A stretch of DNA of 64,000 nucleotides from Atherix ibis (lineage: Eukaryota > Arthropoda > Insecta > Diptera > Athericidae). The stretch is from NCBI GenBank assembly GCA_958298945.1, contig OY282607.1:33451000-33514999 (forward strand), given 5' to 3'. Shown one piece after another: positions 47,027 to 58,871 of this stretch (position 1 is the first letter of the stretch; every line of letters starts with the position of its first letter). The notes under the pieces were generated by a model. That model had not been told where the DNA came from. It worked only from the letters and a program-made list of their open reading frames with translations, and did not search any database. A program made the translations under genes and the position numbers.

Positions 47027-47540
47027 GGTAAGATATCCCAGCCTAGTGCCTCTAATGTGTCCTTGACCGTTCTTGCAATAACATTGTCACGTCTTTTGGC
47101 ACATTTGTTTCTTTGATACAATGGTTTGACCAGGTTATAAGAGAATAATCTTCTGATCCCACATTTTACTAAGCATAATTTTGTGACCCATTAATACTCG
47201 GCTTTGGTAGATCTATGTTGATTTCAATCGTAATAACTGAGCACTTCTGCTTATATTTTTTAATGCTTGGGATTATAGTGGTGTATCCAGTTTTCATCAC
47301 CAGGAATAATGTGTTGCCAAAAATCTTTTCTTTTTTGCCTTGAAGCAACAATTCACAGGTCATGAGAAGCCGACCAACATCTCTCGGCTTCAATTCTTAT
47401 GGCCCCCAATTTCCTTCTTTTTAGATTATTGCAAAAACTTTTTATCTTTAGGTGGGATCCTCATTGAGCAATATTTCGCGTTTTTCATCTTTTATCGAAA
47501 TTTCGCTTGGAGCAGATTTGTATTAACTTCTCTCAGCATT
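47027..47540 (-). pseudogene. Mariner relic joined to the LINE scrap
   Basis: Minus-strand blocks: RRDNVIARTVKDTLEALGWD followed by ILPHP (47090-47030), which is the second catalytic motif to just before PPYSPD, where the relic ends; upstream KPNIHG-like and GDEKW-like residues (47250-47310, with the D1 region decayed to VMKTGYTT), and TCELLLQGKKEKIF (47355-47315). Confidence 0.65.
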
Positions 47541-47779
47541 ATAAATGCGTCAGTTGGAATTATTCACAAATAAAGCAGAAAAAGAAAATTTCCGGGGAAA
47601 AATGCTTATTTGGCAAAAAATTCAATATTTTCATTAAAAACAAAAATTTATAAATTTATTACAAATACAATTATATTTTGGCATAGTATTCTTGACAGAT
47701 ATCTAAACTATATCTGTATCTTGTATAACTAGACTAGATTACTAAATACGGAACAGCGATATTCTGAATAACGATGTGC

Positions 47780-48300
47780 CATCAAATTTTGTGTTAAGGC
47801 ATAGTGAAGTCGTGAGTTTGACTTACAAAAAGTTGAAATGAGTAATTTTGTAGGGCAAGAAGAAGTGGAAAATTAACCTCAGCCAGGATGGCCTTCAACG
47901 TCGAGAACTGATGAAAATTTGGAACCTATTTATGACCCTTTCTTAACCTTTCGAACTTTCCTTCTTCATATAAGAAACTCCTCGAAAGATTCATAAAAAG
48001 GATTATTCGTTTCAGATAAAACATTGCACACACTTGGTTATACCACCATGACAACGATCTCTCGTCACAGGGCGATCTCCATCAACAATTTTTTGCTGGT
48101 AAATTTGATTCCATTAGTTCTCCAGCCTCTTTTTAACCTGATCCTAGTCCATGCGACTTTTTTTATTCCACAAGATTAAAAATTACTTGAAAGGATGTAA
48201 TTTTCAATAATATTCAAAGGATTACAACCAAGGACCCGAAGTAAGAAACTCCTTTGAAAGGGATAACATTGATGTGTAAGAAAAAAAGTCCAAATAAAGC
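47780..48300 (+). mobile_element. Mariner relic (VIxINEFL-KKG family)
   Basis: YHHDNDLSSQGDLHQQFF (48045; second motif) and PDPSPCDFFY (48140; third motif, aspartates present) followed by RLKIT and KDVIFNNIQRITT are family features. The N-terminal part before 48000 is mostly decayed. Confidence 0.65.
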
Positions 48301-49195
48301 TGTCCCTTACTTTTCTGCCATACCTCCTATATTAGCTAACGATCAACAGAAGTGAGGAACTTGTTACATCGCCTGAATAAACTTACACATTTTACTAGCA
48401 TCTAGTGGCATTATTCAGAACCCTTTTAATTACTTTTATAATGACACATATAGTTTGATTATCCATCTTGCATTGTGACAGTGGTAGTTTTTAAGTTATA
48501 CAAAGTAAATTGAAAATATAAAACTCGAATTATAGATAATTTTTATTTATAATATAAAAGTTAAAATACGATAAGGTAGGCCTTGAACCAAATTCAAAGA
48601 TTTTTCTATCCAATTCTTCCGTATGACACATGCAAACTGTCAACATTGACAATACATAACATTTGGAGACAATTGTTGAAAAATAATGATAACTTTTTGA
48701 CGCACGCAATTGAATAATTATTATAATAATTTTAAAACGAAATCAGTTTGCTTTTAAAAATCTATTTAATAGGCATTCAATCAATTAACTTTTATAATTG
48801 ATAACAGATCATATATTTGCATTATAATTCAGATTTTTTGTTTATGCATTCATTTGCACTTTTGAAATTCATTTTACAAATTCCGTATTTGAACAAATAT
48901 TTGCATTTTTAACAATTTCGAAAATTACCATTTTTATTAAAAATGTCTGACCGAAATTCATAATTTCCAATATTGAAATTATTTTATTTCATATTACAAT
49001 ATGTTCTATAAAATTTTAAATATATTGTAGTTCAATAAGAACATTTTTATATATTATACATTTGATAAAATATTAATAATTATTAAATTTATAAAATATA
49101 ATCTGATATTGTTTAATAATAAAGTAATTTTCATTAATTTAGAAGCAAGTTAATATTGAAAACTTCTATGATTATGGGAAATATTGTAATACATA
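48301..49195. other. AT-rich spacer, nothing recognised
   Basis: AT-rich DNA; the phrase GCATCTAGTGGCATTATTCA near 48400 resembles mariner leader sequence but stands alone. Confidence 0.5.
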
Positions 49196-49261
49196 AGGTG
49201 TAGTAAAAAGAAATCCATTATTTTTGCATTAAATTGAAGGTTTTATTTAGAATGATACGAT

Positions 49262-50262
49262 TTAGGTCAAATATGCACCGTTTTGCTCGATAACTTGTTG
49301 CCATTTTGGAGGTAATTTCATAATGCCTCTTTCATAGAAACCCTCGTCCCTATTGGCAAAAAACTGGGACAGTCGATTTTCATAATCTTCTCTTGAGGCG
49401 AATTTTTCACCTGCAAAATCATTCGTCATAGACAGAAAGAGGTGGTAATCACTTGGTGCCAGGTCCGGACTATAAGGTGGATGCATAAGAACATCCCAAC
49501 CAAGGTCCCGGAACTTCTGGCGAGTCACTATCGATGTATGCGACCTGGCGTTGTCCTGATGGAACACAATTCCTCTCCTATTGGCCAAAGCTGGCCGCTT
49601 CTGGGCAATTGCTTCTTTCAGACGGTCCAATTGTTGACAGTATAGGTCCAAATTAAGAGTTCGGCCGTAGGGGAGCAGCTCATAGTAGATGATTCCCTGC
49701 CAGTCCCACCAAACACACAGCAAAACCTTCCCGGCTTGACCACCGTTTGCGCCGGGTGACCGCGATTTGACCACGACCGTTGTCGCTTGACGTTGTCGTA
49801 AGTGACCCACTTTTCATCACCAGTAACCATCCGCTTCAGAAATGGATCGATATTGTTGCGATTCAGCAGCGATTCGCAGATGGAAATTCGGTCCATGAGG
49901 TTTTTTTGCGATAACTCGTGTGGCACCCATACATCGAGCTTCTTTTTGTATCCAGCCTTGGATACAAAAAGAAGCTCGATGTTTAGCTCCTGAGCAATCA
50001 AAACAGTGCTTACGTGACGGTCGGACTCGGTGATTTCTATTATTTTATCGACATTTTCGACAATTGGCCTTCCAGAGCGTGGTGCATCTTTGACATCAAA
50101 ATTACCGGAACAGAATCGACAAAACCAAATTTGCGCGTGATTGGCTGTTACAGTATCAGGACCATAAACACTATTCACATTTTCAGCTGCCTGGCTTGCG
50201 TTTTCGCCTTTATCGAAGAAAAACTGTAAAATATGGCGTATTTTCTCATTGTTGGTGTCCAT
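49262..50262 (-). pseudogene. Mariner (DD34D) transposase with one frameshift and a hairpin
   Basis: Part 1 (50262 to about 49740) starts MDTNNEKIRHILQFFFDKGE, has the helix-turn-helix pair, DAPRSGRPIVENVDKI, KLDVWVPHELSQKNLMDRIS and RMVTGDEKWVTYD (D1). A small deletion at about 49733-49740 shifts the frame. Part 2 (to 49262) runs AGKVLLCVWWDWQGIIYYEL, HQDNARSHTS (D2), HPPYSPDLAPSDYHLF (D3; 34 residues after D2) and ends VIEQNGAYLT. All three aspartates are present. At residues 94-99 the usual HKTVLNHLH-like helix is replaced by the translated left arm of an inverted repeat (49931-49982). The type resembles the Hsmar1/cecropia group. Confidence 0.93.
49931..49982. repeat. Perfect 24-nt inverted repeat in the transposase gene
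   Basis: ACATCGAGCTTCTTTTTGTA plus TCCA (49931-49954) is exactly complementary to 49959-49982 with a 4-base loop GCCT. One arm encodes the conserved KKKLDVW; the other replaces part of the second helix-turn-helix. Confidence 0.98.
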
Positions 50263-50528
50263 CTTTGACGCGTGCTTGAAAAATGCTGAGTCAAGTAATC
50301 ACAAAACTGTATGAGAAGCTTTTTTAATACAAAATTTTATCTTTCTAACGCCATCTAGTGCAACCCAAACGCACTTTTAAAATGGGAGATACAGACTCCT
50401 AAAGCCATCTACTGGCAAAATAATGGATTACTTTTTACTACACCTTATATTATATTTTAAAATGACTTGAAATAAATATAAAGTATCTTTGACTTATTTT
50501 ATTGTAAAATACGAGTATAGAAGAAAAA

Positions 50529-51762
50529 TAATCGATTTTTTTGTCGCGTTATGTTGGTACTCATGTTTCTCACTTATGCCGAGAAGTTTGACCATTTTGA
50601 ATATTTAGTTAATTTTTGGCAGCTGATTTGCTTGCACGTGTTTTGGCTCGTCTTCGATTTTTGCCCATTCCAAAAAATGGATCAAAGAATCTGTATCAAA
50701 TTTTGTGTGAAAAAAAAATTAATTGCGCGGACGCATTCCAAATGTTGAATGTGGGATATGGTGAAGCTACATTGGACTGAAGCAACGTTTATCGGTGGTA
50801 CAAAATTTTCTCAGAGGGCCGAGAAGATGTGAACGACGAAAAGCGTGCCGGACGCCCGAGCACGTCTACAACAGACGAAAACATTGCGGAAGTGAGGAAA
50901 ATAGTATTAGCCAATCGTCGAATCACCGTCAGAGAAGTTTCTGAGGACTTAAACATATCGATTGGCTCGTGCCATTCGATTTTTACGAATGATTTGGTCG
51001 TGAAACGGGTCGCCGCGAAATTCGTACCAAAATTACTCAATTTCGACCAAAAACAGCATCGCGTTAACATTGCTAAGGAGCTGTTGGACTCTGTCCACGA
51101 CGACCCAAATTTGCTCCAAATGGCTCCAAGACTAATCATGGGTTTCAATCATCTCAATGGAAGCTGCCACACGAGCCAAGACCGAAACTGGCGCGCTAAG
51201 TTCGGTCGAATGTGAAGGTTTTGCTTACAGTTTTCTTCGATTGCAGGGGCGTGGTGCATCATGAGTTCTTACCACATAGTAGAACGGTTAATAAGGAATA
51301 TTACCTGCAAGTTATGCGAAAGTTGCGAGAAGCTATCCGCCAGAAACGCCCGGATTTGTGGAAGGACAAAAATTGGCTTTTGCACCATGTTAACGCCCCT
51401 TCTCCCGCATCGTTGCTTGTGCGCGAATTTTTGGCCAAAAACAACACACTAATAATGCCGCAGCCACCGTATTCCCCAGATCTGGCCCCACTGTGACGTT
51501 TTCTTGTTTCCGAAACTGAAGAGCCCCATGAAAGGACGACGCTACGCTACGATTGAGGAGATAAAGACGGAATCGAAGGAGGAGCTGAACAAAATTACAA
51601 AAAATAATTTTTTGAAGTGCTTCGAGGATTGGATTAAACGTTGGCACAAGTGTATAATATCTGGTGGGGATTACTTTGAAGGGGACAAAATAGATATTCA
51701 TGAGTAAATGAATAATTTTTGAAAAAACACAAAATTCGCGATACTTTTTGAACATACCTTTT
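50529..51762 (+). mobile_element. Mariner lacking its left inverted end
   Basis: Same family as 37999 and 6324. It begins within the leader (TTGTCGCGTTATG, 50540), so the first 30 or so bases with the inverted end are missing. The right end (ATTCGCGATACTTTTTGAAC, 51727) is present but its last bases have changed. The transposase is 50677-51707. Confidence 0.88.
50677..51707 (+). pseudogene. Mariner (DD34D) transposase, broken; second aspartate changed to V
   Basis: Starts MDQRICIKFCVKKKLI (50677) and shifts at once. NDEKRAGRPSTSTTDENIAE (50829 on) to LLDSVHDDPNLLQ is open and holds the second helix-turn-helix (VREVSEDLNISIGSCHSIF). The first-aspartate block (RVITGDESW) is deleted after LLQ. 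From 51212: KVLLTVFFDCRGVVHHEFLP, NWLLHHVNAPSPASLLVREF, where D2 is V (GTT for GAT near 51388), then QPPYSPDLAP and an extra base before CDVFLFPKLK. The C-terminus KRWHKCIISGGDYFEGDKID is intact. Two catalytic residues are lost; dead. Confidence 0.92.
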
Positions 51763-52024
51763 ATTATGCTTATATATTATCAATTAAACTGGTCAGCTAA
51801 TTTTTTGAAAAGGAAAAAAAATTAATTTCATTAGTATTTTATAAAATGAAAAAAAAAATCAGTTTTTGAACAAAATAAAAAAAATTACTTGTCAAATTTT
51901 TTTGAACAGCATGTATTTTTTTAATTATTGTAGAAACATAAAAACTACCAAAACAAATTTTTATTTTGAAAGCTTCTGAACCAAAATTACAAAATCAATT
52001 TTTTTAGAATAAATTAAATTCTTT
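51763..52024. other. AT-rich spacer
   Basis: Nothing recognised. Confidence 0.5.
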
Positions 52025-52500
52025 CCACTCTTTGTAGCAGTGCTGAAAGGCTTCATTTTGAATCACCTTCAGCTTCTTGGTTATACTCCTTTGGGTGTTA
52101 GCGACAGTACCAAAGTGACGTTCATTCAAGAGATTTTTGAAATAAAGAAAAAGTTACGTAGGCTAAGACCAGGTTTAATAGGATGGCGGCTTTAGACTAG
52201 AAGAATTCCTTTTTTCGAGAAAACCGCCTTGATGAAGATAACCTTGTGACAGAGACCATTATGATGATGAAACTTTTAAGTATATGCGATGTTTGTCTAA
52301 AACGAAGACCCTTTTTCTGATCCTTTCAAGGAATTCTTTATGAAACTTCAAAATCCACACTTCAAGGTCTTCCTGAGTTAAGTTAGTCTCCCACTGCTTT
52401 TAGGATCTTCAAAGATGCTTTATGCCGCCGCGCTAGGGAAAGTTCTCGATAGACTCCTCTCAACTTTTCCATTATTAAGATCTTGGATTCACCAAGCTAA
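52025..52500 (-). mobile_element. Mariner relic (VIxINEFL-KKG family)
   Basis: Minus-strand CHKVIFIKAVFSKKGILL (52245-52190) is the block after the second aspartate (HDNAPSHK.IFI..FLSKKGI). Upstream, an acidic GRRILLREDLE-like region (52380) and downstream AEG-type residues with the shared phrase TGCTGAAAGGCTTCA (52043) are also present. Confidence 0.65.
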
Positions 52501-55500
52501 GTACATGCACATATCTCGTATGTAGTAAAGAACTTAAGATTGATCATAAAACAGTTTTTAATCATTCGGAAAAGGTTGCCTATAAGAAAGCGCTTGATGC
52601 TTGAATGCCATATGAATTATTCTAATTGAAGAAAATTTACTGGATGATGAATTATACCTTTGATGACTTAAAATTATATCATATATTAACATTTGATTAC
52701 TGGTAATGACAAATAGGTAAAACACAACAATATTGTTTGAACAAGCTTACGGTCGAACGCATGTGAAACTCAACAAACAGTGCGTAAGCCAGGATTGGCA
52801 GCAGGAAAGAAATCTGATGCTTATTGTCAGTAGCTAAAAAATTTACAGTATTTAATCTGAAATATGGTCCCAAAACTGGTTCTTAGGAAAGTAATGATTT
52901 TACATCAAGACACTTCCGGAACCATACACATAAATAGAAACTCCCATTTATTTTTAAAACTTTAATTAAATTCAATTGATGATTGTAAGAAAGTACCATA
53001 AATTCTAAGACTACCCGAAAAAAGGCAAAAGGTCATCGAAGGAAGATTGGAAATATTCAATTACAACAACTAAATAAATATTTGCAAAATATTAAAAACT
53101 TAATAATTATTATTATTAACCTTATACTTTTTCTTCAACAAAATATTATAAATTGTGAAATTTATTTTTTCTTTCGTTAAAAATTCAAATTGACAAGAAT
53201 CTGTACAAAACACGGAAAAATTTTAATTAAAATTTCAAAATAAACTTAGCAAAGTTTATTACGCAATGTAAGTTAAGTATTCTTGAAAATCTATATGTAT
53301 GTATATTTATATAGGTTAATGTTGGTTGAATATCGTTCAAGATCTTACTTTTTGAGTATTATTAGTTGCATGTAAATGTTTACTTAAGATGTCATCTTCT
53401 ACAAATATAAATATACTATACTCGTATAAGGAAACTTTTTATTATACGATAACAAAAATCAGTTATAATTAAAATGAATTCATATTTGATTTGTTTTAAT
53501 TATATTCATATATGAAATAACTTTGTAAATTAGATGCATACATAAAAGAATGGTATTAGAGGCAACTACTTATAATTAAAATTAAATACACCAATTCTTA
53601 TAAGTACTCGTATGTTCAGTTATTCATAAGGTAGCTTTAAAAGTTTACCTCAATTTCATTAAAGTTATCGTGAAAGGTATACAAAGTAAAATTTAATTGT
53701 ACTTGCATTTCCAACGAAATACTATCAAGATGCTTTACTTCCTTGTTCTGTGTAAGTTTTCCTTGATTTGCCAAATTTAATGATATCAATAATGAAATAA
53801 TTTTCCAACAACAAAAGCATACATGTGAACGACAAAAGAAATTATAGCTAATAAATTAAAAGATAAGCACTTTGCTCTTTTAGAATTTGGAATTTAATTT
53901 AGACAATCTTGAAATTCTTAATGAATAGTTTGCTATAAAAGTTTATATTAAATCAGGAGTAAAGGAATGACGATGAAATAATACAAAATATTTTCTTTCT
54001 TATTTTTACTATATAAAAAAATTAAATCGTATTGCTTCTACGGAATTTTATAGAAAGTATTCCTTATCAAATGTACGTATAGAATCTTATCAATGCACTT
54101 ATATCAATATTAAAGTACTCATAGTATAGTTTGACAATATCACATTTTATTAGAGCTGGTTCAAAGGAAAATATTTGATACAATTTCCGTATAGTATTAA
54201 TCCTGTTGATTCAAGATGATAAAAGAATTTCATTCACTTTTGACAATTTCACTTTTTTATCACAACTTCATTGAGGATTTGGTTCCATTTACTTCCGTTC
54301 ATTTTTTAATCTTTGTGCTTTTATATTATATACATTCATTTTCTCCTTTTTACGAGTACTAATATTCTCGTAAAATTGCTAGAGAAAGAAAACTTTCATT
54401 ATTCTTGAATGATTCATTGAATTGCTGAAGATACGAGTATTAAACGAAATTTTATGAAATAGAAATTCAAAAAGAATCTTTGATATATGATTTAAACAAA
54501 AAAAAAAGCTAGTTATGCACATATTTGTATATTATATAGTATTAGGTATAACTTAAATAGGTTATATACTTTTTTATTAAAAATTAAATTTGTTACAGTT
54601 TTTTTTTATTTTTTTTTTGATACAAAAAATAATATTTGTAAACTTCCTTCTATTAAATTACTAAATCTAAATAATATAGAATTTTAATAACAAATCTAAA
54701 TTGATTACATAAAAATAACCCCATATATACTTCAAAGAATAATTAAAATTAAATGAAAATGTCAAGCAAATAGCTTTTATCCTATTATTCCGTTGAATTA
54801 AAAGCTTTCAACATGCTCTGGTCATAAAAATAAAATACGAAAGTAATTTTAAGTGGTTGACAAAAATGAAAAGAGAAAAAATTGAACGCCATTCTTTTAC
54901 AGTTATTTTCATTTCCGTATAGTAGTCCTACAGAGACAATTGACCTCATCCAATAAATGAGTAGCAAAACAAATAGCAATCATGTTGGCAAATGAGTTCA
55001 AGCAAAAAGGATACATTTATTGGTATCAAAACAACATAGTCATGACTTGTCGTTAAGGTTAATCCATTTGGTCCATGAATATCATGTACAATTGTCGATT
55101 GAGTAAGGGACAATTTTATAACAGGAGCTCCGTATTATCTGGATTCCATTTCCTACTACAAGCCAACAGACCATGAAATATTCATGCAAGGCCATGGCAA
55201 GAATATGAATGCATCTTGCTTTTGAGTACTCTGCATTTTTTTAATATTGTATCAGGCGTAAGTATATTGTCAACGCACAATACGTCCTTTCCCTTAGTAT
55301 TATTATTATTTTATTATTATTATTATGATTATGGTGAATATTATATCGGAATGAGCAAATAATATAGTAACTATTATAAATATTTAAAAAGTATTTTTTT
55401 TTATTTCATGAATATGGACATGAACCTATTGTGTATATTATCTTATGAATAGTAAATATAAAATTACTTCTGGTAACACTGAAACCGCCGGAGCTAGGAC

Positions 55501-55989
55501 GAAAAAGGTTACTTACGATTCAAAAATTTATCTAGACCAAATTATTTTTATTTTCAACGTGTTGTTCATTCAAAAAAATTTTATATTTATAACACAGTAC
55601 AAAGATATACGTTCTAGGTCCCTTTAAAAATCTATCAGCATGGTTTGTTTACTGATCGTTTCAAGGAAGTTATAAATTTTACAATAACTTATGAACACAA
55701 GTAATTTCGCAGTCATTTGCTCAAAATTTTTGCTAAGCATAGGATTTTTTGGAATTTTTGTTTAGTAAAAAAAATTTTATTAGTGATATGGTCCTTAAAA
55801 TCAATTGGTCTTATAATATCGGATATCATTTACACCAACAACCAAAAAATATATTTTTAATTCAAAATTGGTGTAAATATTTTTATAGTATTTTTGAATA
55901 TGAATTTGTAATCACTCAAATTTATTTCTAAATGCATAATAAAAACATTGTTTTTATAGTATTTTTGAATATGAATTTGTAATCAATTA
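52501..55989. other. Long AT-rich spacer, nothing firm
   Basis: Nearly 3.5 kb of AT-rich DNA. At 52890 the reading VLRKVMILHQDTSGTIHI faintly recalls the mariner HQDN motif, but no neighbouring motif supports it. No reading frame or repeat end recognised in the remainder, apart from the short duplication at 55881-55985. Confidence 0.6.
55881..55985. repeat. 34-bp direct repeat, offset 71
   Basis: TTTTATAGTATTTTTGAATA plus TGAATTTGTAATCA occurs at 55881-55914 and 55952-55985 without mismatch, just left of a mariner relic. Confidence 0.92.
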
Positions 55990-56690
55990 AAAATATTACT
56001 GAGACCGATCTGACAATACAATGGATTTATCTCCTCCGCAAAGCAAAGCATATACACATATGTTAGTCCTTTCTAGATGTGCAATACAAGTTTCAACATC
56101 GCCTGTAGGAAAAATTCCAAGTTTTCGGTGGCACGAAGCATCCTTGGTGGCATAAGGTAAAAGACGATTTTTGTTCGGGGAGGCCTTCAACCTGACAAAC
56201 TGATAAAAATGTGAAACAATTAGAGACCCTTGTGAAGTAAGACCATCGATTAGCATTGAAGCTCCTTAAGAGGCTCAAAAACAATAATGTTTACGATAGA
56301 TCGGTCATTTCGACGCCTCATATAAAACGGTCATCTCCATTAACGAGTTTATGTTGAAAAAAGGAATTCCTGTGATTCTCCAGCCCTCTTTCAACTGATC
56401 TAAGACGATAATTTTTTTTGTTTCCCAAAATCAAAAAAGAAACTAAAAAGGACATTATTTAAAGGTGATTTTTGTTGAAATGTTCTTTAAAAGGACGTCA
56501 TTGGTATGTGATTTCAGTGAAGCTGAAGGTATTTCCAGTTGAAGCCTTTCAGCACTACAACTAAAAAAGGCAACAACACCTCCACCGATTTATAGCTGCC
56601 CAACAAAACTACTTTGAAAGCGATCTAATTGATATAAAAAAACTTAATTAAATCGTTTCAGAAAAAAAAAGTTTCGTTACTTTTCAAACT
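55990..56690 (+). mobile_element. Mariner relic (VIxINEFL-KKG family)
   Basis: Leader GTGCAATACAAGTTTCAACATC (56079, in part) as in 23830 and 58690 reversed. Readings: LCSGRPST-type residues near 56180, DHRLALKLLKRLK (56235), VISINEFMLKKGIPVILQPS (56325), then the third motif decayed to a FFLFPKIKK-like piece (56412), and the phrase CCTTTCAGCACTACA (56543) shared, reversed, with 45640 and 52038. Confidence 0.7.
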
Positions 56691-58109
56691 CATTATATAA
56701 TAAATCAAAAAAAATGTTATCTCTTAAAAGTTCATCAAAACTTTCCAAAGTTTTTCTGACTTATAAATCTTATTTAAATAAAGTTTTACTGATTGATATT
56801 TACATAAATTCAACTTTTATACTTGTATTCACTATAATATTCATTGTATAAATTCGAAATAAAATATTTTCTACTTACAAACAAATACAAAAATTAGTAA
56901 AAAAAAATGAAATTTTATTTAAACAAAAATATAAAAAATCAAAATAAAAAAATATTAATATACATATATAGAATAGGATCTTTGAAAAGTTTACAAAGTT
57001 TCGAACACTTTCAATGATGCAATAATATTTCAGGACAAGAAACTTACAATCGTGTTGAAATTTCCATAAATTCAAGATGAGACGTGATAAGGATATTTAA
57101 TAGTACATATTTTATTGAAAAAGGAGAAATGTCCAAATAAAACTTGATCAAGTTTCGAAAAATGAAATCAAATCTTTTTTTGAACACATAAATCGTAAAA
57201 CTTAATTCTCTTCTAATCAGTTTGGATTATCAGTCCTTCTTCCATGTCCACTGTTATCAATGGTATTAAATAGAATAGAAGACATATCAAAAATTCATTT
57301 TCATTTTTCTTTGAATAAACTTTATTGAATCTTTTCAATATACAATCAATAATTATTTCTGAATAATTTAAAATATTTCCTTTTTATTGAGTATTTAGTA
57401 TAGATTTTAATTTATTATAGCATTTTTAATAAATTCATTCTGATTGCTCGTTTACTTTGTTTTTTGCTGAATTTTTCCACCACTTCTTATCGTTGAGTCG
57501 TATTCTAATAATTCAATTATTTATTGAATTATAATAGAAATAATCATTGATGATAAGATTTTTTTTTAAATTTATAGCATTTATATTAAATTGTAAATCA
57601 ATCGTAATATTTATAAAAGATGTTATTAAATTACGAGTAGTATTTAAGAAAAAATTATATTTAAAAGTTATAAGACTTTATAAAAATATTCATTTTTTTA
57701 CTTAGCAAAAAAGACAACACTTAAAAATCCATAATTTGTCCATAAATATTCATAAATTCTAAAATTAATTAAGTTCTATTTTTTGCGGAATAAGAAAGTT
57801 TTCAAAGTATTACTTTTTCTGAAAGAAAATTTAATCAATTAGTTAATTTCCTTTTGATGAAGTCTTTCCGATAGTATTAAAATAACTATTCGGTTTGCAT
57901 AATAAAAGTTAAAAGGCATTATTAATTACTTGGTCAATTGCATAAATTTCGAATGAAAGTATTTGTAATTATTTAATTAATTAAATTCAAATCGAAATGA
58001 ACCAAGTGACATTTTCATAAATTGAAAATTATCCTTTTAATAAAACAAAAATAAAAATTTTGCTCGAATCAGATAACTGTTAAGTCACTAAAATTAGATA
58101 GTCAAATAT
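56691..58109. other. AT-rich spacer, nothing recognised
   Basis: About 1.4 kb of AT-rich DNA. Confidence 0.6.
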
Positions 58110-58760
58110 CTCTTTTTTTTGCAACAATTTGGAAGTAGAGTTTCTTTGATCAGTGGCGTTGTTTTCTTTTTTAGTAGCAATGTAGTTGGAAGCACCTGCA
58201 TCTCCTTGGATATACCCTTTTTGAATCTTATCGACAGTACAGAGATGATGTCCTTTCAAGTGTATTTTTACCATATGGAAGATCACAGAAATTCCGATTA
58301 TGACAAAAGGGCTCCATTTTCTGAATCTTTTGAGGACTTTTCAATAAAAAGAATTTTTCTATAAAGCAGCCCTTGAAAAGTTTCAAGTTTTCTTAATTTT
58401 TTTATATTAAAGGCTTCCCAGATCCATGTATTCCACTGCTTCTCGGCCCTAAAAAAATTCCATATGCCACTAAAAAACTTGTGCTTTGGATAAGGAATAT
58501 ACCTTTTTGCAGATTCACCAATTGGAACACAAAATTTAATTTCACATCATTACATTAAATTTTGCTGTTTCATCACAAAAAAATACATACTACAAAAACA
58601 CAACTTCACTTGTTACGTTTCTTAGGGTCGCTTAGTTACCCAAAAAGAGGTTGTATTGCTACCAAACAAGGTTGAAACTTGCACTGCACATCTAGGAGGG
58701 ACTAAACGTACAAGCTATGTGGAGAGGAAGTCCGAAGCATTGCCAGATTCTTATAATCAT
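58110..58760 (-). mobile_element. Mariner relic (VIxINEFL-KKG family)
   Basis: Minus-strand KIHLKGHHLCTVDKIQKG (58270-58215) matches the region after the third catalytic motif (KNHLKGRHFGTVENIQ). The leader at 58690-58760 mirrors 23790-23850. The segment between is decayed, with the shared residues of KWAEKQW-like type near 58440. Confidence 0.7.
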
Positions 58761-58871
58761 CAAATGCTTTCGATAAAAAATAATTGAACAAACACACCCC
58801 GTCCTCCCCGCCGGGTTTAGTTTTTATCGAGTAATTTTAAAACTTATTAAAATTTTAAACATATTTTTTTA

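Larger units (their letters stand above)
49196..50445 (-). mobile_element. Mariner, nearly complete
   Basis: A 1250-bp element with ends AGGTGTAGTAAAAAGAAATC (49196) and, reversed, AGGTGTAGTAAAAAGTAATC (50445 downward), and TA on both sides (49194-49195, 50446-50447). The transposase fills 50262-49262. Base composition is more balanced than the flanks, which with the good preservation points to a fairly young copy. Confidence 0.95.

Noticed and set aside
52700..52960. Possible mariner HQDN motif
   Set aside because: Single weak reading; flanking catalytic blocks absent.
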